Positions 12,801 through 27,800 of a stretch of DNA of 64,000 nucleotides are shown piece after piece. The DNA comes from Chionis minor. Its lineage: Eukaryota > Chordata > Aves > Charadriiformes > Chionididae. The notes below the pieces were generated by a model that worked only from the letters and a program-made list of their open reading frames with translations, searched no databases and was not told the DNA's origin. Every line of letters starts with the position of its first letter. The stretch's first letter is position 1. The translations under genes were made by a program, and so were the position numbers. Location of the stretch: the NCBI GenBank assembly GCA_013398295.1, contig VZSF01009106.1:1-64000 (forward strand), read 5' to 3'.

Positions 12801-15800
12801 TATTTTTACTAGGATAAGTAATAAAAAGACTCTTTAGCAAATACACCAATATTTGGGAGCATCACCTGTTAGACAATTAAGTTTCAGAAAACCACTGAGA
12901 GAAAGAGGGGAAAAGGCTCCAAACCAAAGACAGGCAAGCCCTAGTTTTTCCCCTTTGTGCAGATGCGCGGCTGCCACCCAGCTGTCCCACCCCACAAGTC
13001 CCACTCCAGCCCCGCCGATTCTGTGCCATCCCTCTCCTGTTTCCGTGGTAACTACAGAGCCACCAAGGAGGAATCACCCGCTACAGAGAGAAACAAAGAT
13101 TGCTGCAGCCCTTTCACTCCCCCACCTCTCCATCACTTCTGAATTATTAAAAGTGGCACAGCAATACCACGGCTGGAAAGCAGCAGCATAATAACGGCTA
13201 TTCAGGTGTTCGCTGTTCATCTATTATTTGATTGCCAGAACACACGGGATCAAGCGTGCCAGACAGACACAGGAGAGGTGCCACTGCCGTGAAGAGTTTA
13301 CCATAACACAAGAAGCAATTAATACGGTAAAAGCAAGATGCAGTGAACGAGGTGGGGCTCAAACATTAGAAGGTCACAGAGCTCAGCAGCCACGCTGTCA
13401 CATGGACACACAAAGCCTCAGAACCGCCCTTGCTCATACAGCTTGGGGTACCTGCCCCTCCCCTGCCCTCCCCTGCTGTCCCCACTGGAAAAGGTCCTTA
13501 CTTTTTCCCACCATTTCAGAGAAAATGCTATCCCTTGGGTTTAAATGTGCCTGTAACCTTCCGTATTCCTTGACAACACGTTCCTCGCTTTTACCTTCCA
13601 CATATCAACCCCATCCTTAGCGAAATCCTTATTACTAACATTAAATAAATATTACAGGCCAATATGCCTCGTGAGGAGGTTAAAATACCCAGCTGCTCCC
13701 AGAGTCCACCCGCCCTCCCTCACTGTCCTGATGGCATGGCGTGGTTCTGCTAGAAACCCCAGTTGTAACTGCCAGACAATTTCTGCTCAAACAAAATACT
13801 TTTTTTAGTGTACTGTAGACTTGTTAAACCATCTTTGCTAAGCGAAGAGGACAGTTAACAGGGTTCTTAATGAGGTGCTGGTGACGCAAATCTTAGAGCA
13901 CCGCCAATGTGGCAAGGACACTGATAAGTTTCATGTTTTAGTAATGAGCATAGTACACGGAGCTATGTTATTTGGGCACGCTAAAACATTCATTGCTGCT
14001 GGTTAGGTAACAGTCACATGCCAGAGAACAACAAATGTAAAGTAAGGGCAGCTCAGTTAAGCCATTCCCTGTAACTCTTATTGGGCCACAGACAAGGACA
14101 GGAGGAAATGAAGTTTTTCTTGGAAAGTTTTGAAGTTCTATCCAATTAATAAACTTGAACGTAAAAAGGTCTAGGTCCATCTAAGAGGAGGAACAGGCTA
14201 CAGCTGTATAGCGCAGCTGTAGCTTGCGACCCAATGCAAGTGGAAGCCTTTAAAGGTCTATAGAGAATGCAGTGATTTGTTCATGGCAGACTAAATCCCT
14301 GTACCAGCGTTACGGATAACCATCAAGTTGACTTTGGCCATCTTGCCTTTAACATGTCTGCTGCTCCTTGCCTGCAACCAAGCCTCTCTGACAGAAGACC
14401 GCTTTCAAAGTGAGCGAAGCATAGCCGGGGAATTCCTGAGAGGAACAAACAACAGAGCATGGTAAGAATAGTTCCAATGCAACTGCCCGTAACAGCAAAC
14501 AAGGAGGCAATATTTCCAAGAAGACCATTTTTCAAAGTCATCCAAGGAATTTGGCAGTTTAAGTCCAATGTTTCCCAGTCCTACACATGGAATTCATTTT
14601 CCTGCACTGGGCACTTTAAGTGATGTTACTATACAAAGAGGGAAGAGAGAACGACTTATTTAGGTTTATTTATAAGTATTTTGTTTGCGGGAAAGTTTCT
14701 ATTAATTCTATATTCCAGGTATTAGTTTCTTGGAAACAGAGTACTTCTCCCTTCTGCCTTTCCCAACATCCAGGGAACTGACACAGCTGATCCTTCCTTC
14801 CTTACCACAGCCTGGGAGGTCACTCCAGGGTGTATATAATTAGTTGTACTTATTCCAGTGCAAAACTCCATCAGAAACCAGGCCCCGTAACCCTCTCTTA
14901 TGAGGAGATTAGTCATGCCTACAGTAAGCAATGCAGAAGGTTAGGGAAAAAGCTATGCTTTTGCAGGATACGCACCACCTCTGGTGAGAAGAGGAAAAAC
15001 ACGCAGTACCCTGCTGGTTTGCAAAGCACTTCAAAACCAGGGAGGAAAAAACGATTAACAATGCTGGGGGAGACCTCTTGATTCTAAAAGGGAGGGTCCG
15101 TGTTGTAATAGTCAAACGGAATCGCAGGGTCTCTGTACGTAAGGTCCCACTGAATGATGCCCACAGGTACAGCTCAGAATTTTTTTGGTATCCACAACTG
15201 CTCAGAATTATAGCCTTGTAAAAGGAAACTGATTTAATCCTCAACTGAATTTTCAGCCACTGACCCATTAAAGCAATTTTAAAATGTTTACAACCTCGAC
15301 TAATGTCATATCATAGCATTCTGTAAAATAGCACATACACATAATTAATTGCAGCTAAGTAACTAAGCAAGTCGAACACCCTTTCCTCCACTTTTTTGCT
15401 TAGGTCATTGTTGTAGGACAATACAACAACTGGATTATACCTAAATAACTATAAAGGGTATATAAAAGGATCAAAATATAAAATAGGACCAAGTGCTGCT
15501 TTCTTATCAAGTATGAGAATACCATATCTGTTACTGTTCTTATATAAATTATTACTTCTTTTGTGAGGGATGGGGGGTAGTTTGAATAGATGCTCTTTAG
15601 CACTTATGCTGCTAAAATAACTTCGAGGTTACCATGCAAATACAGTATTCAGGATGTGGCATGACAGATTGATTCTTTTACTGCGGATGTTCCAGTATGT
15701 TGTTCAGTTAGTAGATTAAGAGGCAACCAAGTTCAGACTTCCTAAAATAAGATTTATGAATGCTAAAGGACGATCTAGAGAAAGGCTTAAAAGAATAACA

Positions 15801-18800
15801 GGATTAACTGCAAAAGCAGAGAACATAGAGGAGTCCAAAACAAAGGGATTATGAATTATCTTTCCTGTCCTTCGTATGCCAGATCTTATGTTTTTGGCAT
15901 TCAGTCCGATTTGTCTCTCAAATCATCTAATAAGTACTGTAACCCTGGAGGAAAAGCTTCTCACTTTGAAGCAGACCAGATGCAAGATCAATTCATATGC
16001 CCACTGGATGTTTACTGGTATGAAACAAACCCCTAAAAATTTATACCATGTTAAAAGATCAGCTTTAATAAAGACACAGATTTACTTTCAAAGCCTTTGC
16101 AATAGCTAGAGGGCATCTTTTAAGAGCAACTCAAATCACTATTGCAAGAGAGCATGTTATTATATAAGCCACTATTTCTCTTTTACTCCATTTATCTCCT
16201 TCTCTGGAATCAGAATGTTCTTTCCCTTTCAAACCAACTTTGAAATGCACCACCCTTCTTGCTCTACAACGGTAAAGGGTGTTTATTTTTTTCAGGAACT
16301 AAGTGACTTTCTTAAAAATACTCATATTGGCAACAACAGGCGAGGTAACGTCCCTAGATTGAAATCCTGCTTATGCTAGTTATGAGGAACCTACCAACTG
16401 AATTCTATTTAACAATCTAATGTCCAGAGAATTTAGTTTATTAGGTACCATTTTTGGCACTCTTTAGAACTCCAAAGCTTACTGGCTTTTAAACAGAAGA
16501 GTTCTCATTTTTAAAGTCTAAATGTTAAAGGAGTTGTGGTATATTAGCAGAAAAGCCTGCCTTGCTGCTGAAGACCATCTGGTGCCTGAGTTGCCTCAAG
16601 AGTTTTCAAGTCAGTGTTTGTATCATTCCTAATTCAAACCAAATCCCCCCTCCACAAAAACCACAGTCTTCTCCCTCCTTCCTCCCCCCCCCTAAAGAGA
16701 AAAATAAAATCAGGGGCCATCTATTGAGAAAGATCCTTATGACTTACACATATTAGAAAAGGTTACTACTACAGATGACAATCATTATGATACACGAGTT
16801 ATAAGTGATGTTTAAATTGCAGACATTTGGACCAATAAAAAGCATGTTTATTTCTGAATTCCAGCAAACAAGTTTTAATGCTATACTGGTTGTGTATTGG
16901 GGTCGGGTTTTGTTTGTTTGTTTTAATGTTCGGGTTTTATGTCCCATCCCCTCCCCTCCTGTGTTTTTGGGTGGTTTTTTTTTTTTTTTCTTTCGGAAGA
17001 GATGGACCACCACACACTGGAAGAGCTACTCAAAGTTGACAAAATTCACTGCCTAAAAAAGAAAGATCAAAGGCAGTGTCAATATTTAAAAGTGATTTTT
17101 CTAGTCAGCTACACCAGTTTTACGCCATATGTTCAGCTGAAAGCCAGAAGCTATGACACCTACAGCTGTTCTGCCATTTAACATCCAACGAGCTCGTGCT
17201 CTTTTTAAAAGTTATATTTGGCTTCAGACAGAGCTGTAAAATGATACCCAATCCCAATACACCATACAACCCTACCCCAACCTTCTCAGAAATGGTCTGC
17301 TAATCACTTTACAGTCGTGTAGTTGATGTGCAGACTCTTCGGGGCTGGCCACCACCTACAGGAGCCAGTGACCCGAGGTGGCCAGGCTGGGTCAGTAACG
17401 GCAGCACCAGTTGTGCCGCCAGGTGGTACAAACACAACACAACCAGCAAGAACACAGAAATTCTGCATCTTCCCAGTTTGGTGGATGACCTTCCACATAG
17501 GTGTCTTATAAGGTGGTCTGTTCATGGACTGGCCACAACTGGACTTCAGAGCTCTCCATATTTAACTCCTGCATATCTAAAAAGCACTGTTTCACAAAGT
17601 CAGTTGAGTTTCAAACTTAACAGGTGTCCAAGTAGGTCAGGAGAGATGTACCAAAACCCCCAAATCACACCAAGTACAGTACCCTGTTGTTCTCTCTTTA
17701 TTCGTGAAGATGAAATATCTGTCAACCTGCCTGTTTACAATGCAAAGCAATTTCTCCAGCCCAATGACAAGGGCATTCAACAGTAGGGAGAAAAATTCAG
17801 GTTTGGCTCTGCCCTCAAGATTGTTTGTGCATTTTATCAAATGAAATTCAGAAGGAATAAGGAACATCTTCCTCTGTCAGCCTCAACTGTTGTGCTTTGA
17901 GCTGATCTCAGCTTGCGTCAGACATGCTCCAAGGACACCCACTGATCTGGCTCTTCCATGGCCTTATGAATCACCCAGTGGTGTAAGGTGAAAATAGAAG
18001 TGTCGAAATGCCTTTTGGCATTTATCTGGTTAGAAACATATTTGCAAATTTTAGGTGTCTGCTCAGCGCTCAGCCTAAACGTAACTTATGTGCTTGAACA
18101 TTTTCTTACAGCTGAGCTAACTTTCTCCTGGTCCGCTGCTGAGAGCAAATTTTAGGCCCAGATTGCCAGAAAGTACAACAGACCTTGCTAAATAAAGAAC
18201 AAAATATTTAAAAAGCAAATCAAGTGTACTAACAATTTGGTGGCTATTTCTTTAAATCGCATAACTGAAGGCAGGATTGTATTTATAGCAATGAGGACAT
18301 GAGAACAGAAATTTGCAGGTAGAAGTAAAACCTTTTATTAGAACAACTAGAGCAACTGGAAAGATTAAGTACATTTCTGGTCTTGCAAGCCATTCCTTAG
18401 ATGCACAAGTTTCCCCCATTCTACTAATTGGGGATATAAAAGATAGTATCTCTGTCTACTAGACTTGCTTTATTCTATAATGCTTTATTCAACTAACGAA
18501 TAGCACCTAAATGTCCCAAAATATATTTCACTGCAACTAGAGTAATATTTCAAGTAGAATAAAACCTAACCTTAGTTTTTATTCCTAAAGGCACTTTTTA
18601 ACTGTTGCCAAACTTGTGTATTACATGCTTGTAACAAGTGGCAATACAGGTTAAACTGCACTTTAAATAGGGATTAGATACAGGGCCAACAAAGAATTTA
18701 TTCTCTACAAGTAACACTTCATGTGCTGAAAGACAGACTGACATACAGCTTAACTATACACAGTCTGTCTTCAAGGACAGCCAGCACATAGTTTCCTGGC

Positions 18801-21800
18801 TGATTAACATTTTAAGCACACACACACACACCCCCCAGTATAAAAAGTATCTTTAACTTTTCAGGCAGATTGGAAAAAAACCCCACAACCTTCTTCAGCA
18901 GTTACAATTCTCAAATTTAGGCATTTACTTGTTGTTCCCATCACAACAAAACTATTAAAAAACAAAGAAGAATAGGAAGGCAAGGAGCATATTCAGGATT
19001 TATCCTCAAGTTGTATTTTCTTATCCCTTTTCCTAGGGCAAGTGCTTGTTTTAGAATGCGGCATAATTTAAGCAATTAACAGGTGCTGTCTGATTGGTGA
19101 TAACACTTCGTCCCTTATCACAAATCAGCATCTATAAAAGTAGATTGTAAGAGTCTGCAGACTTTTTTTTTGGCTAGAACAAGAGAAGACAGACCACTCC
19201 CAAACAGTTAAATTTGCACTCTACTTAAATAAAATATGACTTTATCTTAAAAGCAGGGCTCAGTCCTTTCTGAACAAGTGGAACTATTCTTAAAAAGCAA
19301 TCAGATGTTATATAGTGCTCCAAAGAGCATATCTGTTAACATATGTTTATACAGTTGTTATACTGACATTCTGAAACAGAATTCTCTCTAATTTTAGATT
19401 CAATATAAACAGGCAAGAAATGCTCTCTCTTTATCACCAACTTCATCTTACTGAACATACACTTACAGTGAGTGTTTACTTCACATTACATTGGGGATAA
19501 ATCAACAGACTTCTGTTTGTAAATCAGCAACTACTACTAGCCTTTATTCTCTTTATTTCACCATTTTTCATGTATTAAGCTTCAGGGCGCTTCTTGTAAT
19601 TGCTGAGTGACCCAATAATATTCCACTGAAAGAATTTATGAGACCACATTAGAAAATCTTGGCCATTCAATCTTTTCAGGTTTCCTGTACAATCTTGTTG
19701 CATAGTTTTTAAATTGAATTAAGCGTCGGTTTAAAAAACAAAGTGAAACATCCTTCTTCCCACACAAGTTTCTACAATGGAGAACTACATCATTAACACA
19801 TGAATTTAGGTGCATGATTAGTTTCAGAACGGAATTCAAACCAAGAAAAAAAAAAAGTTCTTTCTTCACCCTTGTGACTCCTCTTCCCCCACAGCATGCG
19901 ACGCCCACAACGCTCCTCGCATCAACAGGCACAGAAGCTGCAGTGCATTTTCTCCTCTACAGGAAAGGAGATCAGAATCTCCCACTGTGGCAGTTCTGGA
20001 GCTGACACTTCCACTGACTGTGGGAATACTGTTGGTTGCCGTCTATGCTTAAGAAAAGATCTCTCTTAATACTGCAATTCATAATATCTCTATTTGGTAC
20101 AGAGAAGACTGAACATTAAAGCCAATTTTCAAGTCAAACAAGTCACCTTCTACACAAAAGTCAACCTTCAGGAAACTTGAGGTCCATGACAACCTCTTAT
20201 CAGTTTTCATTACTTCACTTTGATATAAAGACATTACAATTAAAGGTTGTGTATGTTTGATGCATTAAGCTTATACCGATGAAGTTACAGATAAAACCAT
20301 TCCCCCTTACCTGTACATTTGCCCTGCCTATCATGGGAGTCAAGATCCATCTCATTTCAGATGCACGCAAAGATTATTGCAAACAGCAAGCAGTGTCACT
20401 GAGACATCCTAATAACATTAGTATATGTGCCATCAGTTTCAGTAGCGTAGAAAGTATCTCGATTTGAAGCAGCTCTTTTGAAGAATTCACAGCAAAGCAG
20501 TTCTGAGGCACACTGAACAATGGGTTTGTCCCATTCTCTCTAATGCCAATCTCACAGCTATTCCTTAAAATACAACTAAATTACATTGGTGCCGATAGCT
20601 GGAAGCAGCCACAGCAAGAGAAGTGCAAACAAGGCAAGAGGAACTTGGGCAATGATTGGAGAGCAAGAGAACAGGAAACCCGGGAGAAAGAACTGCAACA
20701 CTATAAACTGGGAAGGCAGCTCAACGATGAGCACTACAAAAGTAAACTACTTCACTTTACTGCCCATGGACGCTGTCATTTGGTTATTAAATTCCTGGCT
20801 GTACTAAGCTCTGAGACAGCTCAGTCCTGCTAACACAGCGTCCAAACAACTCCGCAAAGAATTGTGCATGGTTGGGTTCAAGGCCTAATGCGAACTGTCT
20901 TCAAGTGGACAAATATTTAAACATCTAAGTGGGTTATTAATCATTACACCTTGAGAGACCATCATCCCTAGTAATCCCAAAGTGCTTTGTAATTTATGGC
21001 ACAGAACTGCAGCTACCATGAGGCTCTTGGGTAGCAGCCAACTGTTGCTTATCACACTGCATTGCGCGGATAGGAAACGCTGGCTGCAGTAAATCCCTGG
21101 GAGGCTTTTGATGCCTTCACAGGGGAGCATTTTAGTTCATCCCAAGGACACAAACATAATAGACTGAGTACGTCCTGCTCAAAGAAAGGAACCAGACTCC
21201 ACATCCTCTGTGGAATTTTGAAGCTCTAACTCTTAGCAGCTAATGTTTCATACTTGATTAGCTCATCCCGCAGACAAACCATCACAACCAGACTACATGT
21301 CCTGAGGTACCCAAGAGAGACCAAATTCTTGTAATCAACTCAATTTTACAAAATTTAAAAAACATACAAAAGATAATACATCAATTAGGAAATTAAGTAT
21401 GATGCAATAGGGAGAAACCAAGAGCTTCACCTTGAGAAAGGATGCAACTTATGACTGCTAATTCCATATAGATTTATACAGAATTAGGCCAATATAAGTG
21501 CTTTGCCACTCAAATGCTCTAACTTGTTTCCCCACTCCTTAAAATTGGCACCTACCCTGCACAGATCCTCCTCTTGGCCACATCTCCAGTTTTTCAGATC
21601 GGCGTAATATCTCCATCAGCCAGAGGCTTGGGGAAGCATGACTGAGAATAGCAGCTGGAATACACATACAGGGATGGCTGCAAAATTACCACAGAACTGT
21701 CTTTGTGCATGTACCCTTCAAAAAAAGACTCTGTCCATTACTACATTTGTATGCACTGTGAATTACAATAACATTTTATAATTATGTAATAATAAATTGA

Positions 21801-24800
21801 TTTTTAAACAATTTAAAGTTTTAGACTATAAATTTATAGTAATTTATAATTTCCCCAAAATAATTTGTAGAAGGGAAAAATTGCCTCCATATTGCATTTG
21901 TTCCACCACACTATAAAAGTCATTTAGTATTTGATTTTAAAATAGATAGAAGCATTTAACATCTTCAGAGGCCAATATTCCTCCTCATCCATGAGTCATT
22001 CTAGTTACCCTCTTCTGAAATACACAGGTAGCAACCATTGCTGGAAAAAAGATACCTGAACTAGGTGGAGAACTCTGGCATAAGATGAAAATCCTACATC
22101 CTGTACTGCAGCAGGCAAGGAAAGTTAAGTTCTCTCTACTTTGTTTCAAGACTAGCAAGAAAATAAGTGGGAAAAAGTTGAGCTGTTGTGAGGTACCTAT
22201 AAAAAAAAAGTAGGTCAAGCTTAAAAGTTTGACCTACTGATCTTCTTTGCTTTGGCAAAAGTACAAAAGGCGTTTACATAATGCTGCTCACATGTGAGCG
22301 CTGCCTGGAAACTAAATGATACAAATGTTTTTAATAAGCCTCAGCCATTAACGGAATCCCATTTTTTTATTTCGGTTAATTTTATATCCTTGTTTTGCGG
22401 TACATACTATTGAATCCTTACTTTTAAGACTCACATATTTAAGTCACTCTCGTGTTAATCTCAGTGTCATATTGTGTCAACAAATGTAGCACACACGTCT
22501 AAAATCAGCTCTAAGTTGATTTTAAAAAAATCATCACTATTAGTGAAACGCAGATAGTTCCTGAAGCCACAAAGCTGAAGTCTCAACAAGGCACCTTTCC
22601 CACAATTTGTGCTGTCTATAAAACAGATTTACAACTATGTACTTCTTGAGTAAAGCATAGGATAGACAAGATCTGTATCTGCACCTACCAAATATAATTT
22701 AGTTCTATAGTAGCTGTACATACTGCTGTGAAGTAAATACTTTAAAAGAAAAAAGACTTATTCCAAGTACCTGAAACTCAAGTACCTTAGGCAAAACACC
22801 TACTATCAGAAAACACAAAAGGAATACCTGTTATTCTTAGATTTTTTTCCCCTCTGTTTAATAAAATAAAACTGATAGGAAACAAAAGTGGGTTAAAAAA
22901 ATCAAATTAAGATTTGCTGCTAATGCTTAAAGGGATTTCTGTAATAAAGATAACAATCTATTTTACAGAAGCAACAGCTGAGGTATTACCACAATAACTT
23001 TCCAACATCCAAAAGTTAGTTGTGCCAGGCTAGATTTGAAAAGAAAATACAAGTTACTAGCTCCTAGATCTGTACTCTGTAATATAATCAGGTATTTCTT
23101 ACCTAATTCTTTAAGACCAATTAGAAAATGAGGAATCGAACAGGATTTGGTGGGAGACATTAATAGTTTTGTACCTTCACAGACTAAAGAGAAAACAAAA
23201 TGTTCTAACAGAATGATCTAACAGAAGCAGTATTAATTTTTATTCATTAAAAAGCAGATGTAAAACATCAGTTCCTCTATGGACAAAAACAATCAGCTCC
23301 CTCATCTCTGGCCTGGCAGGCTCACATAACCAGGCTGACACAGCTCTCTTTCATGAAATTCTTCCTACACATAAAATAGTTCCATATGTTTAAATGTTGA
23401 GTGGTTGAGCAAGCACAAAATTAATTCATTACAACAATGCCTTACTATTAATTTTTCTTGTGCCTTAAGGCCTGGTCAATTACAGAACCCAAGCACAATT
23501 CAAGTACTCTGCTTTGCCAGATTTTTACATCCACTTGAAAGACATCTACAGTCACGGAGTGGAATGGAAATGTTAATTTTAAAGATGGCACTGACGCTCC
23601 CAGTCCAGGCGCACCTATTAACAGACTGCTCTTGTTAGAGCATTCAGGTTATTTGGGGTTTAGATCCTTTGCCAGTTCTTACTAGTTCTTATTTGGTTGG
23701 GGTTTTTTGTTGTTTTGCGTTGTTGTTTTTAAGGCACTGGCAACATCTCTAAAATGCAAGTACTGTTAGCAGTGCCTGCAACCTCACAGCAGGTCCTAAT
23801 CCCCTCCTTATCCAGATCAGCAACCTATCCCACAGCAGCACCCTTCCCTGCTTGCTCACACACCTGGCAGCATTTACCAGAAGGAAAGTGTTTTCCTAGA
23901 AATTATGTTCCAGAACCTAATTTTAACACTCTGATGTTCAGATGGCTTTGGAGATTGATTTTCAGCAATCACTTCTTTCCAGGCCATGATGGTACATAAT
24001 TCTTTATTTTCTGTATCATCACCCCATCTTTTTCTTTTCTTGTATTCTCAGCATCCAATTCAAACAGGTCTATGGAAGGGTAAATAACTTCTCCTGTCAC
24101 AGTCAATACATGATACAGTACAAAAAAACATTAGGAAAAAGTGATTTTGTAGAATTGCTTCCTATCACGTCCCATCAGTCTCTGCTGAGAAGCAGCACGC
24201 TGTGTTTTGAGTATATTGCAAGGTGCTTAACAAATGATCACCAGAACCCTTTTACAGACAGTTTTTGGAAAGCCAACTACCCATACATCAAAGAAACAAA
24301 ACAAAATGATTGCTCTGTATCATGATACCACCACAGAGGAGCACTGTAGATTAACTGTTTCTCAGCACAGTCCCTGAAGGGCAGAAGAAAATGGTAATAT
24401 GCCATACTGATTTTCACATATCACTACTTTTTGAGCAGACAACTGCATTTAGAACAATAGCACTAGCTGGAACTAGTTTACACCTTCTTTTAGGCTGTTG
24501 ATGCTTTATTTATTCTATTTAGAAACACTGGTTCATTCAAATACCTTCACGTGGTCTTGGGTTTATTCCATGTACAGTCAGTGCTCCAAGTAGAGAAAAA
24601 TATTTCAGTGGCAATATGGTCTCAAGCTCAGCAGGAGCTGGGAATCACTGCTTGGTCGTATCACTTGTGATAGCTCATTACCGTGATCCCTGCAAAGCTA
24701 CAGCTTCTGTTGGAACTGTGGAGCAAAATTCCGCAGGAAGAGCTATCACATGCAGAGGAATAACACTGAACAGCAGTAATTTGCCACTTTGTACTAAACA

Positions 24801-27800
24801 ACCTATTTCACAGGAGCAGGCAGTTAACTGCCTCAGGAGGAATGGCCAGCTGGGTAAAGCTTGCTCTTCTGTAAGACCACAGATACCACTGAATCTGGAA
24901 TCATACTTCACAAAAAAAAAGCAACTAAGCACGCAAACCCAAGAACTACACATAATACTTTGGAAGATACATGTAAAGGCAGCATTTGTTAAAAAAACAG
25001 ACATTTTAAATTAAGTGGCGTGGTGTAGATTAGCGTGGCAATTTACTGCGTTAGAGCACAGCATGGTAGAGAAGGCAGTTCAAATGAAAAGCATCATTCC
25101 TAACATATATGACCTTGATGCTTATGTCACAGATGCAAGATGGAATCGTAAGCTCTGGTGGACGCTACTATCACCAAGCCACTGGTGTGCGTCCGCTGCG
25201 CAGCCTGGCCGTACCATTATACTGTATGCCCCACTGTGATACGTGTATCAAAATAAGAGGATGTGCTAAATACTTGATTTAGAAGTTACCCATCAGAGTT
25301 TCGCAGTCTTAAATTCTGACATCCATATTAACTTAATGACTGCTATAAAAAAGGTACACTTTGTTCTGTAAATTGGAATCAAATGAACAATCATGCCACA
25401 TAGGAAGGGATGACTAAGTCACATAATCATATAGCTTAGCTTTCTGAAGGGGCATTTTATTTGATTAAATTTTCCCCTTGAATTATCTGACCTATCCTAA
25501 AAGCATTTCAAATTGTCAAACCCACACGCACTTACAGCTTTTAACATGTCTAATTTCAACTGTGCATACTATTCATACCCTTTTCCCCTACAAAAGGGTT
25601 GAGAGCTGAAGCTAGAGCAACTTAGATCCCCCCCCCCCACTGAAGACAAAATATCAAAATCATTAAAGACCCTCCCACATAAAAAAAGGAATATATGGAG
25701 ACAAAACTATCAGCTTTTAAAGTTCATCGCAAAAGAAGCGTAGAGATACAGGAGCAAAATTCATTACTACTGAAATCAGTGGGAGCTTAAGCATTGCCTT
25801 AAATTAAAGCTAACTCTGTCCTCCTTTCTCACATAGAATTTCGGTTTGATAAGAAAAGGATGTCAGTGCAAGAATACTGAGAAGCCACTGGTTTCCAAAC
25901 TGGAGTTATCAGTGTTCTGTACTTGCACACCATGAATAACTAAACCTCACTGAGAACTCTCCGAAAGAAAAGTCCATCTAATTTTCATCTTCCCTTTATA
26001 AGCTGAGAAATGTATGAAATACCTGAAACCAAGTTAATGAACAACTCTTTCAGAACTAGATAAAGAAAAAGCACCCAACGGAGATTTGGGCCCATGTCCA
26101 CAAAGGTGTAATTCCTCTGACCTAAAGACAGATGAGCATCTGAAACCTTCAATGACCTCATAATTACAATGCTGGGGAAGAATTTTTATAGCCAACGTTC
26201 TTCAAATGACTTACTGTAAAATTTATCTTTAAGATTTAGGAGACTAATCAGCCCTTCCCCTAAATCAATTTCCCCAGAACATAAGCTCCTTTAAAAAAAA
26301 AAATATTAAAAACAATATAGCTTTTTCAGAAAAAGCTTTTTCAGCTTTTTTTTAACGCCACTGCTTTATTTTGCTATCCAATTTAGCAGAAAATCATCAT
26401 TATCTCTGGAGTGAGATATACATATTGTTTAGCATTAAAATCAGAATGGCGTTTTCCCCAGCACCACCCCCCCAAAACGGAAGCCCAGGTTCCCAACCTT
26501 AGTGGCTGTAAACAGCTCCGGAGGAGCCAATGCAGTGCTGCCTCCCCAGGTTTGCCCAGACCTCTGCTCTATGCAATTCTCAAACAGCTGCAGTATCGAG
26601 AAGACCAGGCTGTTCCACGCTGCCTTTCAGAACCCCGAGCACAGCAGCCAAGCAGCAGAGAAACAGCAACACTCCCCTTTCTCCTTGGTACTAGGATGAC
26701 TTGTAGAAGCAGAATCTAGAATAATTCCCACAGGAGATGAACCTAAGAGCACGGAGGTAAAGCCAAGAAATATTTTCTTTCACCAAATAGTTCCTTTCAC
26801 CAGCTGAGAGCAGGATGCTTCCAAAAAAAAAAAAAAACCAAACCCTGCTTCTCAGTGGCACATATGGGAGTTGGATGGCTTGAATGTGGTCCAAGTACAG
26901 TAGTCTGCTGAGAGTGCCTGGATCTCGCTAGCAGCTGGGATGGGGTTTACCATCAGGGCTGTGTCCTCCCTGTGTGCCACACTTCTCCACAGCAGTCTTC
27001 GGGCAATGAATGGCACTCATAAAGGCATTTATCTCATAATTCAACACCACAGTGCTTGCTACAGGAAGTCCTTCATTCAATGGGCATCCTCACACTTCCT
27101 TTCTTTGCAGTTTGGGCAAAAGGCTCATTTTAGAAGGTAAGTGCTAGAAATATACACTTATATTGCTTTTAAGCAGAAGTCTTATACCAGAGTGCATCGA
27201 ATCCCATAGCAATGAAAATCTACAAAAGCCGCATTAAGGAAGGATGACAGCTAGCTCTCCTTTACAATTTTATCAAGTCAACAATTTGTTTGGCTTCAAA
27301 ATGTAGCAAAAAAGGCTTGGGTCTGTCAAAACATTATTTGAGTAGTGAAGTCCTTCAGAAAAATCCAGAGATTTCATGTTTGTCAGCCTAATTAAAAGTA
27401 AAACTGTTATTGGCACCTCTAAAGAGTACAAGACAGAAAAGGCAGATGATTCTCATGTAATGATTAACTAAGAATTAATGATTCCTAGGTATAATATTTC
27501 AGAAAACATTTTTTGTTTTATAATGAGATGTTATACATTTTTATTTAACGAAGAATGTAACGGTCTGCGCTTAGTTATCAAAAGACCTTTCTTTCCATCG
27601 GCAATTTCTTCAGAATAGTTTTTGTTATTTCTATACAGGCAGACAGAACCCAACCTGTCACACATTGCATAGGATCCGTTCACATGAGGCGTGACTTCAG
27701 AAAGACCTACTTAAATATTTAAAATGAAGATTATTTTATTTGACTGTAAGCCCCTGAAGAAGGGCTCATTACCGTAGCACTGCTGCTAGGTAGACTTGTA

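Noticed and set aside
13228..13620. 130-codon open frame in MOSMO intron 1
   Set aside because: Low-complexity, protein-unlike composition, no homology I recognise, and no sign of splice or promoter context.
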